In this document: positions 9,820 through 21,094 of the stretch, piece by piece
Layout: every line of letters starts with the position of its first letter
Position numbering within the stretch: position 1 is the first letter of the stretch
Source: Viola odorata
Taxonomy: Eukaryota > Streptophyta > Magnoliopsida > Malpighiales > Violaceae
DNA: 64,000 nt
Direction: 5' to 3'
NCBI GenBank assembly: GCA_963691705.1
Contig: OY829541.1
Location: forward strand, 30,392,719-30,456,718
Notes under the pieces: model-generated
Told to the model about the DNA's origin: nothing
The model's input: only the letters and a program-made list of their open reading frames with translations
Databases searched by the model: none
Translations under genes and position numbers: made by a program

Positions 9820-11031
9820 ATGTTTGAAATTACTAACTTAGTTTTAAGGAGTGTTATGTCTTTACATGATGTTTCTTTAAGTTTTGATAGTAATTTTAAT
9901 GGAAAACCTTTTTTCGCGAAGTTGCTTGAGTTTTTACACCGATTTAATCCTTATGCTACTAATTCTAATTTTTATAGAACTTATAGTGATTATTTAGTTG
10001 AAACAAGGTCTATGTTTTGTATGCATAAAGGATATCATAGCAAGCGTGAGCGCTTAATTTGGTTGTGTAGCTCGTTACAGAAATTGACTGTGTATTGGTC
10101 ATATGATGATGGTTTAATACATCAATATAACACAACTATTACTAACATACTATTTAAGGATGTTATGCTTTCACATCTTGTTCCTTTGAGTATTGTTAGT
10201 AATCATAGCAAGGAGTCACTTGGCGACTCGCGGATGGAATTGTGGAGGAGACTGAGCACGACAATGCTAAATTGGACACCTTGTCAACCACAATTGGGAG
10301 TTTCTAACCGCATGAATAAAAGAACGTTTGGTTCTGTATGGCATGTCTTTGTTTGTAAGTATATGTTTGCATGGGAAGAATGTCTTCTGTTTGTTTTATT
10401 TACTTCCTACCTTATCACGCTTGCCATTATTTTTAGTCAGTTGGTGAAACTCGTGTGTTGTTTTACTCATATGACACCTTTCGGTTTGATGTTGCTGCTT
10501 TTGAGAGAGTTATTTAGTATAGGTGGCAGCAAGGGACAATCCAAGTGCTATGGTGTGGACAGCCGATGGACAATCCAACGCATTGCCCTATTCAAGGACA
10601 TTGCAGCCGAAATGGATCTACAAGGTTGGTATGGCTCCATTCGTGATTACTTTGATATTTCTAACTTAAGGTTGTTGGATGCAGGTGATGAGGATGTTGC
10701 TGATCTGGATTCGAGGGCGAATCCTTCTCAAGATGGATGGGATGATACGATCCCAGCCAGGGCCAACCCTAGTGATGCACCCACAGGCGCAACCACCCGC
10801 GTCAAGGCCCGAGCCTTGGAGGATGCAGCCGTGAGCCTCCCATTGCCACCCACAGGCCCGATCACTTGTGCCAGGGCCCGAGCCCTACAAGTGAGGCTCA
10901 GTAGCCTCATCCACATGGAACTGAAGGCAGAGACAGCCTCAGAAGAAGCCAGCCTGCGCGCGCCCCAGCCGCGCCTTGTGACCTTGATCCGTGCCGCGGA
11001 TGGGCCACACTTGGCCACTTCGGACGTTTAG
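9820..11031 (+). CDS. Array ORF2, 403 aa, third copy
   Basis: Predicted protein identical to the copies at 613 and 5216. Runs 289 nt into the LTR that begins at 10743. Confidence 0.45.
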   Translation: MFEITNLVLRSVMSLHDVSLSFDSNFNGKPFFAKLLEFLHRFNPYATNSNFYRTYSDYLVETRSMFCMHKGYHSKRERLIWLCSSLQKLTVYWSYDDGLIHQYNTTITNILFKDVMLSHLVPLSIVSNHSKESLGDSRMELWRRLSTTMLNWTPCQPQLGVSNRMNKRTFGSVWHVFVCKYMFAWEECLLFVLFTSYLITLAIIFSQLVKLVCCFTHMTPFGLMLLLLRELFSIGGSKGQSKCYGVDSRWTIQRIALFKDIAAEMDLQGWYGSIRDYFDISNLRLLDAGDEDVADLDSRANPSQDGWDDTIPARANPSDAPTGATTRVKARALEDAAVSLPLPPTGPITCARARALQVRLSSLIHMELKAETASEEASLRAPQPRLVTLIRAADGPHLATSDV

Positions 11032-11891
11032 GTCCACCAGCGCCCTTTTCCTATTTTTGACCAGGCCATGTTCATTTATAATACAATAGAGGAGTCCAGG
11101 CCAAAAATCAGGAGAAACGCCCAAAGGATTTGGGACAGGCCCAAATCACAAGCCCGCATTGGACAGCGAAAGCCACTGCAGAGCCTTTTGAATATTGGAG
11201 CATATTTCCTCGCACAATATTCATCCCAGAACTTAATATATGTGTTAGGAAGTTTCCCTCCAAGTTTCAGTGGGAACGCTCGAGGGAATAAGGAAAACGC
11301 CTTGTTTCCTTAAAACGTGATTCGGCGGACCCGCAAGCAAAGCCACTTGGGCCTTTTGACCTAAACGGCGGCGCCTGCACTTCTATCCTTATTATTAGAC
11401 TTTATTTATGTTAATTTAGGGTTTCAGAACTTATTTGGATGGGTGGCTTGTTGCCAATTTCGTTTAAGTCATTATTTAGAAACTAAACTAGTTTCCATTT
11501 TTGGAATTAGGGTTTTGCGCTTCCTTAAAAAGGAGCCGCCCATGTTATTTTCAGCAGACTTTGATTATTGATTATTGAAAGAATATTGCTTGGGATCTTT
11601 ATCCACTTGTTCTTGATGAACCTTGCAACTAATTGAGTTTCGTGCATTCGATTAGCTTGTCAAGTAAAACTTGAAAGCACCTTTCATTGAGTCATTCGTT
11701 CTTTGGATTGCCAAGCATTGCGATTTGGAGATTCAAAGGTTTGACGCAAGATCCTCAAGGGATTCTGCGTGGAGTGCCAAGCATTGCGACTTGGAGATTC
11801 ACGTGTCTTCTTCGAGTTATTTTCCGCATTGAAAGCCACGTCGTCGGACAACGATCTAAGGAGGGCGTTCTAGCCTACAAGGAACGCATCA
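10743..11891 (+). repeat. Array LTR copy 3 (1149 bp)
   Basis: Same termini and length as copies 1 and 2. PBS-like sequence begins at 11894. Confidence 0.92.
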
Positions 11892-12164
11892 GTTGGTAGC
11901 GGAGCTCAGCTGTCCCGACTTGGTAAATCTATCCCTTTAATTATTGCGTTTTCTTTGTTAGAATTGGTATTCCTTCTTCTCTTCTACACCAATTCTCTTG
12001 CGTGCTGTGTGTTAGTTGTCTTGTGTCATTTGTGTCTTGTGTGTGCGGTTAGTGTGCACATCATCCCAACGATTTGTAGGTCTTTACTATTGTCAAAAAA
12101 AAAAAAACAAAAACAAAGTCCCCCAAAGTGTCTTAGTTAATTTGTGTTTTCAGTTGCGTTGAAA

Positions 12165-12203
<39 letters not shown>

Positions 12204-12749
12204 AGAAAAAGAGAGCAATTTTCGTCAGAAAAACAGAACAGAGGCGAAATCAGTACCATTCAAAAACAATAATCAGGTACTTTCAGAATCCAATACTAGA
12301 GTGAATTTGTGACTCATAGCAAAAAGAATCATTGGATTTTGAATTGGGAATCAAAAGTTGTGGCAAAAACAAGTTTCAAAACCCTAATCGCATGCCATTA
12401 GCGTTTTTGAGTTGTCAATTAACTCAATCTGTGTATTTTGAGCTTTTATTTGATTCCAAGACTACTGTGCCTTCCTACTCTGTAGTACACTTGATTGATT
12501 GATTGATCTTTGCAATTGAATCGAGTATACTACCTCAAAATTTTCTTTCTACACTAGTTTTCTTTGTGTGTCTCTTTGGAAGCTTTTCTTGAAATTTCTT
12601 CGAGTCAGGTTCATCTTGGACGACTGGAGGAGGATCTGAGGCAATCTGATTGTGAGATTATTAGAGAGACAAACACGAGAGTAAACACGTGAGGGAGTGA
12701 TAGTTTTAGGCAATTTTACGCTTGGAAAATTTTCTGTTTGAATTTCAGG
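11892..12749 (+). other. Leader of array unit 3 with candidate intron
   Basis: Same layout as unit 1. The A-run at 12168-12200 follows ATAT directly, as in unit 1 and unlike units 2 and 4. Confidence 0.6.
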
Positions 12750-12893
12750 ATGTCAGGAAATCCAGAAAAGGAGGCTACGGTTGTGAATGATGTAGCCAAG
12801 GCTTTGCAAGACATAGCAGCCCAGCTCCAGGACATGGAAGCTTGGAGGCAGCAGTATGAGGCTAAGCGATCACAAAAAATCATATGGCGATGA
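12750..12893 (+). pseudogene. Gag N-terminal remnant, array unit 3
   Basis: Copy of the 47-codon gag start ending at the same premature TGA. Confidence 0.6.
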
Positions 12894-14418
12894 TCGCAAG
12901 TGGAGGGACTACAATCGTTGTGATGTGAGCATGAGTAGCATCCGACCGAAAGTTTCACCCTTCAAGGGCAAGAGAGACCCCAACACTGGTTTGACGAGAG
13001 GTATTCCTTCTTCAACTCATGTGCGAACGCGAGATATTTTATGTCATACATGCACAGGCCGAGGGCACACTTCAATCCAATGTCCCAACAATAAAGTGAG
13101 CATTAAGGATCATGGTACGAAGAAGTGTAGTCAAGTTAACAATGCCAAGACTACTCGTCTGCAACATGTTCTTAGCAATAATGATGAGACCAAGGGAATT
13201 CAGTTGGCTGCCCTTACTAGTAGTGTTGTGAATACACAAGGTGAGATGGTAGCAAGTGACGATGGGCATGTGACGGTCGTATCCAAGAATGCTAAGGTGC
13301 TTGTTGAGCGCAATATGATTGAACCAGAAACAACTCTTGCTGGAATTAAGAACAATAAAAATCTTGAGAGCAAAAAAGGAGAGTTGAGTGAAAAGAAAGA
13401 GAGTGAGAAAAACAGCCCCCATGAAAAGAGTGAGCATGGGCAAAGAGATGAAATAAAAAACAGCCCCCATGAAAAAAGTGAGCATGGGAAAAGAGATGAG
13501 AGTTTAAAACATTCGCATGAAAAGAGTAAGCATGCAGAGAGTGGCATTGAGATATCAAAAGGAGAGGTGTGTGTTTATGCCAAGAGAGAAAAAGTGAGGG
13601 ATACAATACATGTGCAAAAAATCTGTTTTGGCGCAAGCCTCCAAAAACTGAATTTTTGGCCATTACGCTTAGATTTTCCTAACGCTAATCCGTTTGTTTT
13701 CTCTTATATTATCCTTTCTCTTAATGTTCAGAACAAGAGCAGGTTGTTAGCAGAAGAGAAGCCTCTTACCTTACCACCAAGAAGAGGGAAAGAACCTTGC
13801 ACATCTGTGGTGCCTATTTTTGCAAAACCTAGGCCATTGCGCCTTGATCTTTCTAACCCAATTCCGTTTGTTTCCTTTACTTTGGTTGTTCACTCTCATG
13901 ACCAGAACAAGAGCAGGTTGTTGGAAGAGGAGAAGCCTCTTACCTTACCACCAAGAAGAGGGAAAGAGCCTTGTGCATCCAGGGTGCCTAATTTGGCAAA
14001 ACCTAACCAAAAGGGTATGATATGGGTCTCTTTCCTAAGGAGCGATTTGAGTGAGTATATGAACATCATTAATATTTATGCTTCTGATTATAAAGTTAAT
14101 TTAATTGATGATGATTATATACAAGAGCCAAAGGCCAAGTTATATACCTTTGAAAACTACTTGCAAAAGTGCAAGCGGTTTGGTGTGTTAACTAGGCCGA
14201 GAGGTCTTACTTTCCCTAACACAAAATTATTTGAATCTTCACATATATTTATATTGTTTGATCATTCTGCCATATGTGAGATTTATGATAAAATTGTGGG
14301 TAAATCGACTGGACTTAAGGGAACTCTATTCAAGCGTGATCACTTATTTAGGTCACATGACCTTTTGCGAAATTTTGATGAATATGATGCGTTTGATAGT
14401 TGTTTGGTGAGTTACTGA
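12856..14418 (+). CDS. Array ORF1, 520 aa, third complete copy
   Basis: Predicted protein identical to the first two complete copies; same knuckle, linker repeats and terminal TGA. Confidence 0.5.
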   Translation: MRLSDHKKSYGDDRKWRDYNRCDVSMSSIRPKVSPFKGKRDPNTGLTRGIPSSTHVRTRDILCHTCTGRGHTSIQCPNNKVSIKDHGTKKCSQVNNAKTTRLQHVLSNNDETKGIQLAALTSSVVNTQGEMVASDDGHVTVVSKNAKVLVERNMIEPETTLAGIKNNKNLESKKGELSEKKESEKNSPHEKSEHGQRDEIKNSPHEKSEHGKRDESLKHSHEKSKHAESGIEISKGEVCVYAKREKVRDTIHVQKICFGASLQKLNFWPLRLDFPNANPFVFSYIILSLNVQNKSRLLAEEKPLTLPPRRGKEPCTSVVPIFAKPRPLRLDLSNPIPFVSFTLVVHSHDQNKSRLLEEEKPLTLPPRRGKEPCASRVPNLAKPNQKGMIWVSFLRSDLSEYMNIINIYASDYKVNLIDDDYIQEPKAKLYTFENYLQKCKRFGVLTRPRGLTFPNTKLFESSHIFILFDHSAICEIYDKIVGKSTGLKGTLFKRDHLFRSHDLLRNFDEYDAFDSCLVSY

Positions 14419-14421
14419 AGT

Positions 14422-15633
14422 ATGTTTGAAATTACTAACTTAGTTTTAAGGAGTGTTATGTCTTTACATGATGTTTCTTTAAGTTTTGATAGTAATTTTA
14501 ATGGAAAACCTTTTTTCGCGAAGTTGCTTGAGTTTTTACACCGATTTAATCCTTATGCTACTAATTCTAATTTTTATAGAACTTATAGTGATTATTTAGT
14601 TGAAACAAGGTCTATGTTTTGTATGCATAAAGGATATCATAGCAAGCGTGAGCGCTTAATTTGGTTGTGTAGCTCGTTACAGAAATTGACTGTGTATTGG
14701 TCATATGATGATGGTTTAATACATCAATATAACACAACTATTACTAACATACTATTTAAGGATGTTATGCTTTCACATCTTGTTCCTTTGAGTATTGTTA
14801 GTAATCATAGCAAGGAGTCACTTGGCGACTCGCGGATGGAATTGTGGAGGAGACTGAGCACGACAATGCTAAATTGGACACCTTGTCAACCACAATTGGG
14901 AGTTTCTAACCGCATGAATAAAAGAACGTTTGGTTCTGTATGGCATGTCTTTGTTTGTAAGTATATGTTTGCATGGGAAGAATGTCTTCTGTTTGTTTTA
15001 TTTACTTCCTACCTTATCACGCTTGCCATTATTTTTAGTCAGTTGGTGAAACTCGTGTGTTGTTTTACTCATATGACACCTTTCGGTTTGATGTTGCTGC
15101 TTTTGAGAGAGTTATTTAGTATAGGTGGCAGCAAGGGACAATCCAAGTGCTATGGTGTGGACAGCCGATGGACAATCCAACGCATTGCCCTATTCAAGGA
15201 CATTGCAGCCGAAATGGATCTACAAGGTTGGTATGGCTCCATTCGTGATTACTTTGATATTTCTAACTTAAGGTTGTTGGATGCAGGTGATGAGGATGTT
15301 GCTGATCTGGATTCGAGGGCGAATCCTTCTCAAGATGGACGGGATGATACGATCCCAGCCAGGGCCAACCCTAGTGATGCACCCACAGGCGCAACCACCC
15401 GCGTCAAGGCCCGAGCCTTGGAGGATGCAGCCGTGAGCCTCCCATTGCCACCCACAGGCCCGATCACTTGTGCCAGGGCCCGAGCCCTACAAGTGAGGCT
15501 CAGTAGCCTCATCCACATGGAACTGAAGGCAGAGACAGCCTCAGAAGAAGCCAGCCTGCGTGCGCCCCAGCCGCGCCTTGTGACCTTGATCCGTGCCGCG
15601 GATGGGCCACACTTGGCCACTTCGGACGTTTAG
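14422..15633 (+). CDS. Array ORF2, 403 aa, fourth copy (W to R variant)
   Basis: As the earlier copies, but the purine-rich sequence before the LTR reads GATGGACGGGA, changing a Trp to Arg in the DGWDD motif. The following copy shares this base, so the two rightmost units are closest to each other. Confidence 0.45.
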   Translation: MFEITNLVLRSVMSLHDVSLSFDSNFNGKPFFAKLLEFLHRFNPYATNSNFYRTYSDYLVETRSMFCMHKGYHSKRERLIWLCSSLQKLTVYWSYDDGLIHQYNTTITNILFKDVMLSHLVPLSIVSNHSKESLGDSRMELWRRLSTTMLNWTPCQPQLGVSNRMNKRTFGSVWHVFVCKYMFAWEECLLFVLFTSYLITLAIIFSQLVKLVCCFTHMTPFGLMLLLLRELFSIGGSKGQSKCYGVDSRWTIQRIALFKDIAAEMDLQGWYGSIRDYFDISNLRLLDAGDEDVADLDSRANPSQDGRDDTIPARANPSDAPTGATTRVKARALEDAAVSLPLPPTGPITCARARALQVRLSSLIHMELKAETASEEASLRAPQPRLVTLIRAADGPHLATSDV

Positions 15634-16493
15634 GTCCACCAGCGCCCTTTTCCTATTTTTGACCAGGCCATGTTCATTTATAATACAATAGAGGAGTCCA
15701 GGCCAAAAATCAGGAGAAACGCCCAAAGGATTTGGGACAGGCCCAAATCACAAGCCCGCATTGGACAGCGAAAGCCACTGCAGAGCCTTTTGAATATTGG
15801 AGCATATTTCCTCGCACAATATTCATCCCAGAACTTAATATATGTGTTAGGAAGTTTCCCTCCAAGTTTCAGTGGGAACGCTCGAGGGAATAAGGAAAAC
15901 GCCTTGTTTCCTTAAAATGTGATTCGGCGGACCCGCAAGCAAAGCCACTTGGGCCTTTTGACCTAAACGGCGGCGCCTGCACTTCTATCCTTATTATTAG
16001 ACTTTATTTATGTTAATTTAGGGTTTCAGAACTTATTTGGATGGGTGGCTTGTTGCCAATTTCGTTTAAGTCATTATTTAGAAACTAAACTAGTTTCCAT
16101 TTTTGGAATTAGGGTTTTGCGCTTCCTTAAAAAGGAGCCGCCCATGTTATTTTCAGCAGACTTTGATTATTGATTATTGAAAGAATATTGCTTGGGATCT
16201 TTATCCACTTGTTCTTGATGAACCTTGCAACTAATTGAGTTTCGTGCATTCGATTAGCTTGTCAAGTAAAACTTGAAAGCACCTTTCATTGAGTCATTCG
16301 TTCTTTGGATTGCCAAGCATTGCGATTTGGAGATTCAAAGGTTTGACGCAAGATCCTCAAGGGATTCTGCGTGGAGTGCCAAGCATTGCGACTTGGAGAT
16401 TCACGTGTCTTCTTCGAGTTATTTTCCGCATTGAAAGCCACGTCGTCGGACAACGATCTAAGGAGGGCGTTCTAGCCTACAAGGAACGCATCA
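15345..16493 (+). repeat. Array LTR copy 4 (1149 bp)
   Basis: Same termini and length. Private substitutions include GCGTGCGCCCC near 15558 and AAAATGTGATTC near 15913. PBS-like sequence begins at 16496. Confidence 0.92.
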
Positions 16494-16768
16494 GTTGGTA
16501 GCGGAGCTCAGCTGTCCCGACTTGGTAAATCTATCCCTTTAATTATTGCGTTTTCTTTGTTAGAATTGGTATTCCTTCTTCTCTTCTACACCAATTCTCT
16601 TGCGTGCTGTGTGTTAGTTGTCTTGTGTCATTTGTGTCTTGTGTGTGCGGTTAGTGTGCAAATCATCCCAACGATTTGTAGGTCTTTACTATTGTCAAAA
16701 AAAAAAAACAAAAACAAAGTCCCCCAAAGTGTCTTAGTTAATTTGTGTTTTCAGTTGCGTTGAAATAT

Positions 16769-16804
<36 letters not shown>

Positions 16805-17350
16805 AGAAAAAGAGAGCAATTTTCGTCAGAAAAACAGAACAGAGGCGAAATCAGTACCATTCAAAAACAATAATCAGGTACTTTCAGAATCCAATACTAG
16901 AGTGAATTTGTGACTCATAGCAAAAAGAATCATTGGATTTTGAATTGGGAATCAAAAGTTGTGGCAAAAACAAGTTTCAAAACCCTAATCGCATGCCATT
17001 AGCGTTTTTGAGTTGTCAATTAACTCAATCTGTGTATTTTGAGCTTTTATTTGATTCCAAGACTACTGTGCCTTCCTACTCTGTAGTACACTTGATTGAT
17101 TGATTGATCTTTGCAATTGAATCGAGTATACTACCTCAAAATTTTCTTTCTACACTAGTTTTCTTTGTGTGTCTCTTTGGAAGCTTTTCTTGAAATTTCT
17201 TCGAGTCAGGTTCATCTTGGACGACTGGAGGAGGATCTGAGGCAATCTGATTGTGAGATTATTAGAGAGACAAACACGAGAGTAAACACGTGAGGGAGTG
17301 ATAGTTTTAGGCAATTTTACGCTTGGAAAATTTTCTGTTTGAATTTCAGG
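16494..17350 (+). other. Leader of array unit 4 with candidate intron
   Basis: Same layout. The A-run (16770-16801) follows ATATC, as in unit 2. A private change GTGCAAATC replaces GTGCACATC near 16658. Confidence 0.6.
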
Positions 17351-17494
17351 ATGTCAGGAAATCCAGAAAAGGAGGCTACGGTTGTGAATGATGTAGCCAA
17401 GGCTTTGCAAGACATAGCAGCCCAGCTCCAGGACATGGAAGCTTGGAGGCAGCAGTATGAGGCTAAGCGATCACAAAAAATCATATGGCGATGA
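17351..17494 (+). pseudogene. Gag N-terminal remnant, array unit 4
   Basis: Copy of the 47-codon gag start with the same early TGA. Confidence 0.6.
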
Positions 17495-19019
17495 TCGCAA
17501 GTGGAGGGACTACAATCGTTGTGATGTGAGCATGAGTAGCATCCGACCGAAAGTTTCACCCTTCAAGGGCAAGAGAGACCCCAACACTGGTTTGACGAGA
17601 GGTATTCCTTCTTCAACTCATGTGCGAACGCGAGATATTTTATGTCATACATGCACAGGCCGAGGGCACACTTCAATCCAATGTCCCAACAATAAAGTGA
17701 GCATTAAGGATCATGGTACGAAGAAGTGTAGTCAAGTTAACAATGCCAAGACTACTCGTCTGCAACATGTTCTTAGCAATAATGATGAGACCAAGGGAAT
17801 TCAGTTGGCTGCCCTTACTAGTAGTGTTGTGAATACACAAGGTGAGATGGTAGCAAGTGACGATGGGCATGTGACGGTCGTATCCAAGAATGCTAAGGTG
17901 CTTGTTGAGCGCAATATGATTGAACCAGAAACAACTCTTGCTGGAATTAAGAACAATAAAAATCTTGAGAGCAAAAAAGGAGAGTTGAGTGAAAAGAAAG
18001 AGAGTGAGAAAAACAGCCCCCATGAAAAGAGTGAGCATGGGCAAAGAGATGAAATAAAAAACAGCCCCCATGAAAAAAGTGAGCATGGGAAAAGAGATGA
18101 GAGTTTAAAACATTCGCATGAAAAGAGTAAGCATGCAGAGAGTGGCATTGAGATATCAAAAGGAGAGGTGTGTGTTTATGCCAAGAGAGAAAAAGTGAGG
18201 GATACAATACATGTGCAAAAAATCTGTTTTGGCGCAAGCCTCCAAAAACTGAATTTTTGGCCATTACGCTTAGATTTTCCTAACGCTAATCCGTTTGTTT
18301 TCTCTTATATTATCCTTTCTCTTAATGTTCAGAACAAGAGCAGGTTGTTAGCAGAAGAGAAGCCTCTTACCTTACCACCAAGAAGAGGGAAAGAACCTTG
18401 CACATCTGTGGTGCCTATTTTTGCAAAACCTAGGCCATTGCGCCTTGATCTTTCTAACCCAATTCCGTTTGTTTCCTTTACTTTGGTTGTTCACTCTCAT
18501 GACCAGAACAAGAGCAGGTTGTTGGAAGAGGAGAAGCCTCTTACCTTACCACCAAGAAGAGGGAAAGAGCCTTGTGCATCCAGGGTGCCTAATTTGGCAA
18601 AACCTAACCAAAAGGGTATGATATGGGTCTCTTTCCTAAGGAGCGATTTGAGTGAGTATATGAACATCATTAATATTTATGCTTCTGATTATAAAGTTAA
18701 TTTAATTGATGATGATTATATACAAGAGCCAAAGGCCAAGTTATATACCTTTGAAAACTACTTGCAAAAGTGCAAGCGGTTTGGTGTGTTAACTAGGCCG
18801 AGAGGTCTTACTTTCCCTAACACAAAATTATTTGAATCTTCACATATATTTATATTGTTTGATCATTCTGCCATATGTGAGATTTATGATAAAATTGTGG
18901 GTAAATCGACTGGACTTAAGGGAACTCTATTCAAGCGTGATCACTTATTTAGGTCATATGACCTTTTGCGAAATTTTGATGAATATGATGCGTTTGATAG
19001 TTGTTTGGTGAGTTACTGA
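17457..19019 (+). CDS. Array ORF1, 520 aa, fourth complete copy (H to Y variant)
   Basis: Same as the other copies except for one His to Tyr change near the C-terminus (RSYDLL instead of RSHDLL, near 18957). Confidence 0.5.
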   Translation: MRLSDHKKSYGDDRKWRDYNRCDVSMSSIRPKVSPFKGKRDPNTGLTRGIPSSTHVRTRDILCHTCTGRGHTSIQCPNNKVSIKDHGTKKCSQVNNAKTTRLQHVLSNNDETKGIQLAALTSSVVNTQGEMVASDDGHVTVVSKNAKVLVERNMIEPETTLAGIKNNKNLESKKGELSEKKESEKNSPHEKSEHGQRDEIKNSPHEKSEHGKRDESLKHSHEKSKHAESGIEISKGEVCVYAKREKVRDTIHVQKICFGASLQKLNFWPLRLDFPNANPFVFSYIILSLNVQNKSRLLAEEKPLTLPPRRGKEPCTSVVPIFAKPRPLRLDLSNPIPFVSFTLVVHSHDQNKSRLLEEEKPLTLPPRRGKEPCASRVPNLAKPNQKGMIWVSFLRSDLSEYMNIINIYASDYKVNLIDDDYIQEPKAKLYTFENYLQKCKRFGVLTRPRGLTFPNTKLFESSHIFILFDHSAICEIYDKIVGKSTGLKGTLFKRDHLFRSYDLLRNFDEYDAFDSCLVSY

Positions 19020-19022
19020 AGT

Positions 19023-20234
19023 ATGTTTGAAATTACTAACTTAGTTTTAAGGAGTGTTATGTCTTTACATGATGTTTCTTTAAGTTTTGATAGTAATTTT
19101 AATGGAAAACCTTTTTTCGCGAAGTTGCTTGAGTTTTTACACCGATTTAATCCTTATGCTACTAATTCTAATTTTTATAGAACTTATAGTGATTATTTAG
19201 TTGAAACAAGGTCTATGTTTTGTATGCATAAAGGATATCATAGCAAGCGTGAGCGCTTAATTTGGTTGTGTAGCTCGTTACAGAAATTGACTGTGTATTG
19301 GTCATATGATGATGGTTTAATACATCAATATAACACAACTATTACTAACATACTATTTAAGGATGTTATGCTTTCACATCTTGTTCCTTTGAGTATTGTT
19401 AGTAATCATAGCAAGGAGTCACTTGGCGACTCGCGGATGGAATTGTGGAGGAGACTGAGCACGACAATGCTAAATTGGACACCTTGTCAACCACAATTGG
19501 GAGTTTCTAACCGCATGAATAAAAGAACGTTTGGTTCTGTATGGCATGTCTTTGTTTGTAAGTATATGTTTGCATGGGAAGAATGTCTTCTGTTTGTTTT
19601 ATTTACTTCCTACCTTATCACGCTTGCCATTATTTTTAGTCAGTTGGTGAAACTCGTGTGTTGTTTTACTCATATGACACCTTTCGGTTTGATGTTGCTG
19701 CTTTTGAGAGAGTTATTTAGTATAGGTGGCAGCAAGGGACAATCCAAGTGCTATGGTGTGGACAGCCGATGGACAATCCAACGCATTGCCCTATTCAAGG
19801 ACATTGCAGCCGAAATGGATCTACAAGGTTGGTATGGCTCCATTCGTGATTACTTTGATATTTCTAACTTAAGGTTGTTGGATGCAGGTGATGAGGATGT
19901 TGCTGATCTGGATTTGAGGGCGAATCCTTCTCAAGATGGACGGGATGATACGATCCCAGCCAGGGCCAACCCTAGTGATGCACCCATAGGCGCAACCACC
20001 CGCGTCAAGGCCCGAGCCTTGGAGGATGCAGCCGTGAGCCTCCCATTGCCACCCACAGGCCCGATCACTTGTGCCAGGGCCCGAGCCCTACAAGTGAGGC
20101 TCAGTAGCCTCATCCACATGGAACTGAAGGCAGAGACAGCCTCAGAAGAAGCCAGCCTGCGCGCGCCCCAGCCGCGCCTTGTGACCTTGATCCGTGCCGC
20201 GGATGGGCCACACTTGGCCACTTCGGACGTTTAG
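19023..20234 (+). CDS. Array ORF2, 403 aa, fifth and last copy
   Basis: The most diverged copy, though still nearly identical: S to L in DLDSRAN, W to R in DGWDD and T to I in the LTR-encoded part. It ends within the terminal LTR. Confidence 0.45.
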   Translation: MFEITNLVLRSVMSLHDVSLSFDSNFNGKPFFAKLLEFLHRFNPYATNSNFYRTYSDYLVETRSMFCMHKGYHSKRERLIWLCSSLQKLTVYWSYDDGLIHQYNTTITNILFKDVMLSHLVPLSIVSNHSKESLGDSRMELWRRLSTTMLNWTPCQPQLGVSNRMNKRTFGSVWHVFVCKYMFAWEECLLFVLFTSYLITLAIIFSQLVKLVCCFTHMTPFGLMLLLLRELFSIGGSKGQSKCYGVDSRWTIQRIALFKDIAAEMDLQGWYGSIRDYFDISNLRLLDAGDEDVADLDLRANPSQDGRDDTIPARANPSDAPIGATTRVKARALEDAAVSLPLPPTGPITCARARALQVRLSSLIHMELKAETASEEASLRAPQPRLVTLIRAADGPHLATSDV

Positions 20235-21094
20235 GTCCACCAGCGCCCTTTTCCTATTTTTGACCAGGCCATGTTCATTTATAATACAATAGAGGAGTCC
20301 AGGCCAAAAATCAGGAGAAACGCCCAAAGGATTTGGGACAGGCCCAAATCACAAGCCCGCATTGGACAGCGAAAGCCACTGCAGAGCCTTTTGAATATTG
20401 GAGCATATTTCCTCGCACAATATTCATCCCAGAACTTAATATATGTGTTAGGAAGTTTCCCTCCAAGTTTCAGTGGGAACGCTCGAGGGAATAAGGAAAA
20501 CGCCTTGTTTCCTTAAAACGTGATTCGGCGGACCCGCAAGCAAAGCCACTTGGGCCTTTTGACCTAAACGGCGGCGCCTGCACTTCTATCCTTATTATTA
20601 GACTTTATTTATGTTAATTTAGGGTTTCAGAACTTATTTGGATGGGTGGCTTGTTGCCAATTTCGTTTAAGTCATTATTTAGAAACTAAACTAGTTTCCA
20701 TTTTTGGAATTAGGGTTTTGCGCTTCCTTAAAAAGGAGCCGCCCATGTTATTTTCAGCAGACTTTGATTATTGATTATTGAAAGAATATTGCTTGGGATC
20801 TTTATCCACTTGTTCTTGATGAACCTTGCAACTAATTGAGTTTCGTGCATTCGATTAGCTTGTCAAGTAAAACTTGAAAGCACCTTTCATTGAGTCATCC
20901 GTTCTTTGGATTGCCAAGCATTGCGATTTGGAGATTCAAAGGTTTGACGCAAGATCCTCAAGGGATTCTGCGTGGAGTGCCAAGCATTGCGACTTGGAGA
21001 TTCACGTGTCTTCTTCGAGTTATTTTCCGCATTGAAAGCCACGTCGTCGGACAACGATCTAAGGAGGGCGTTCTAGCCTACAAGGAATGCATCA
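19946..21094 (+). repeat. Array LTR copy 5, terminal 3' LTR (1149 bp)
   Basis: Ends AATGCATCA at 21094 and is followed by unrelated sequence, not a PBS, so this is the true right end of the array. It carries private substitutions (GAGTCATCC near 20896, GGAATGC near 21086). The flank starting TCGAG belongs to another element's LTR. Confidence 0.92.

Larger units (their letters stand above)
1..21094 (+). mobile_element. Tandem array of a non-autonomous Ty3/gypsy LTR element (about 4.6 units, truncated by left edge)
   Basis: Five copies of a 1149-bp LTR alternate with four complete internal regions of about 3.45 kb and one partial one. LTR starts are spaced 4603, 4604, 4602 and 4601 bp apart. 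Each inner LTR is followed directly by a primer-binding-like sequence and preceded by the same purine-rich sequence, so it serves both as 3' LTR of one unit and 5' LTR of the next. No target-site duplication separates units, so this is not a row of independent insertions. Units are almost identical; length differences sit in an A-run of 32-34 bases. No RT, RNase H, protease or integrase domain is encoded, so the unit is non-autonomous. Unequal recombination between LTRs, or integration of a concatemer or circle, are the likely origins. The left end is outside the window. Confidence 0.93.

Noticed and set aside
1..21094. Array as several independent insertions side by side
   Set aside because: Units share single LTRs and there is no TSD or flank between them.
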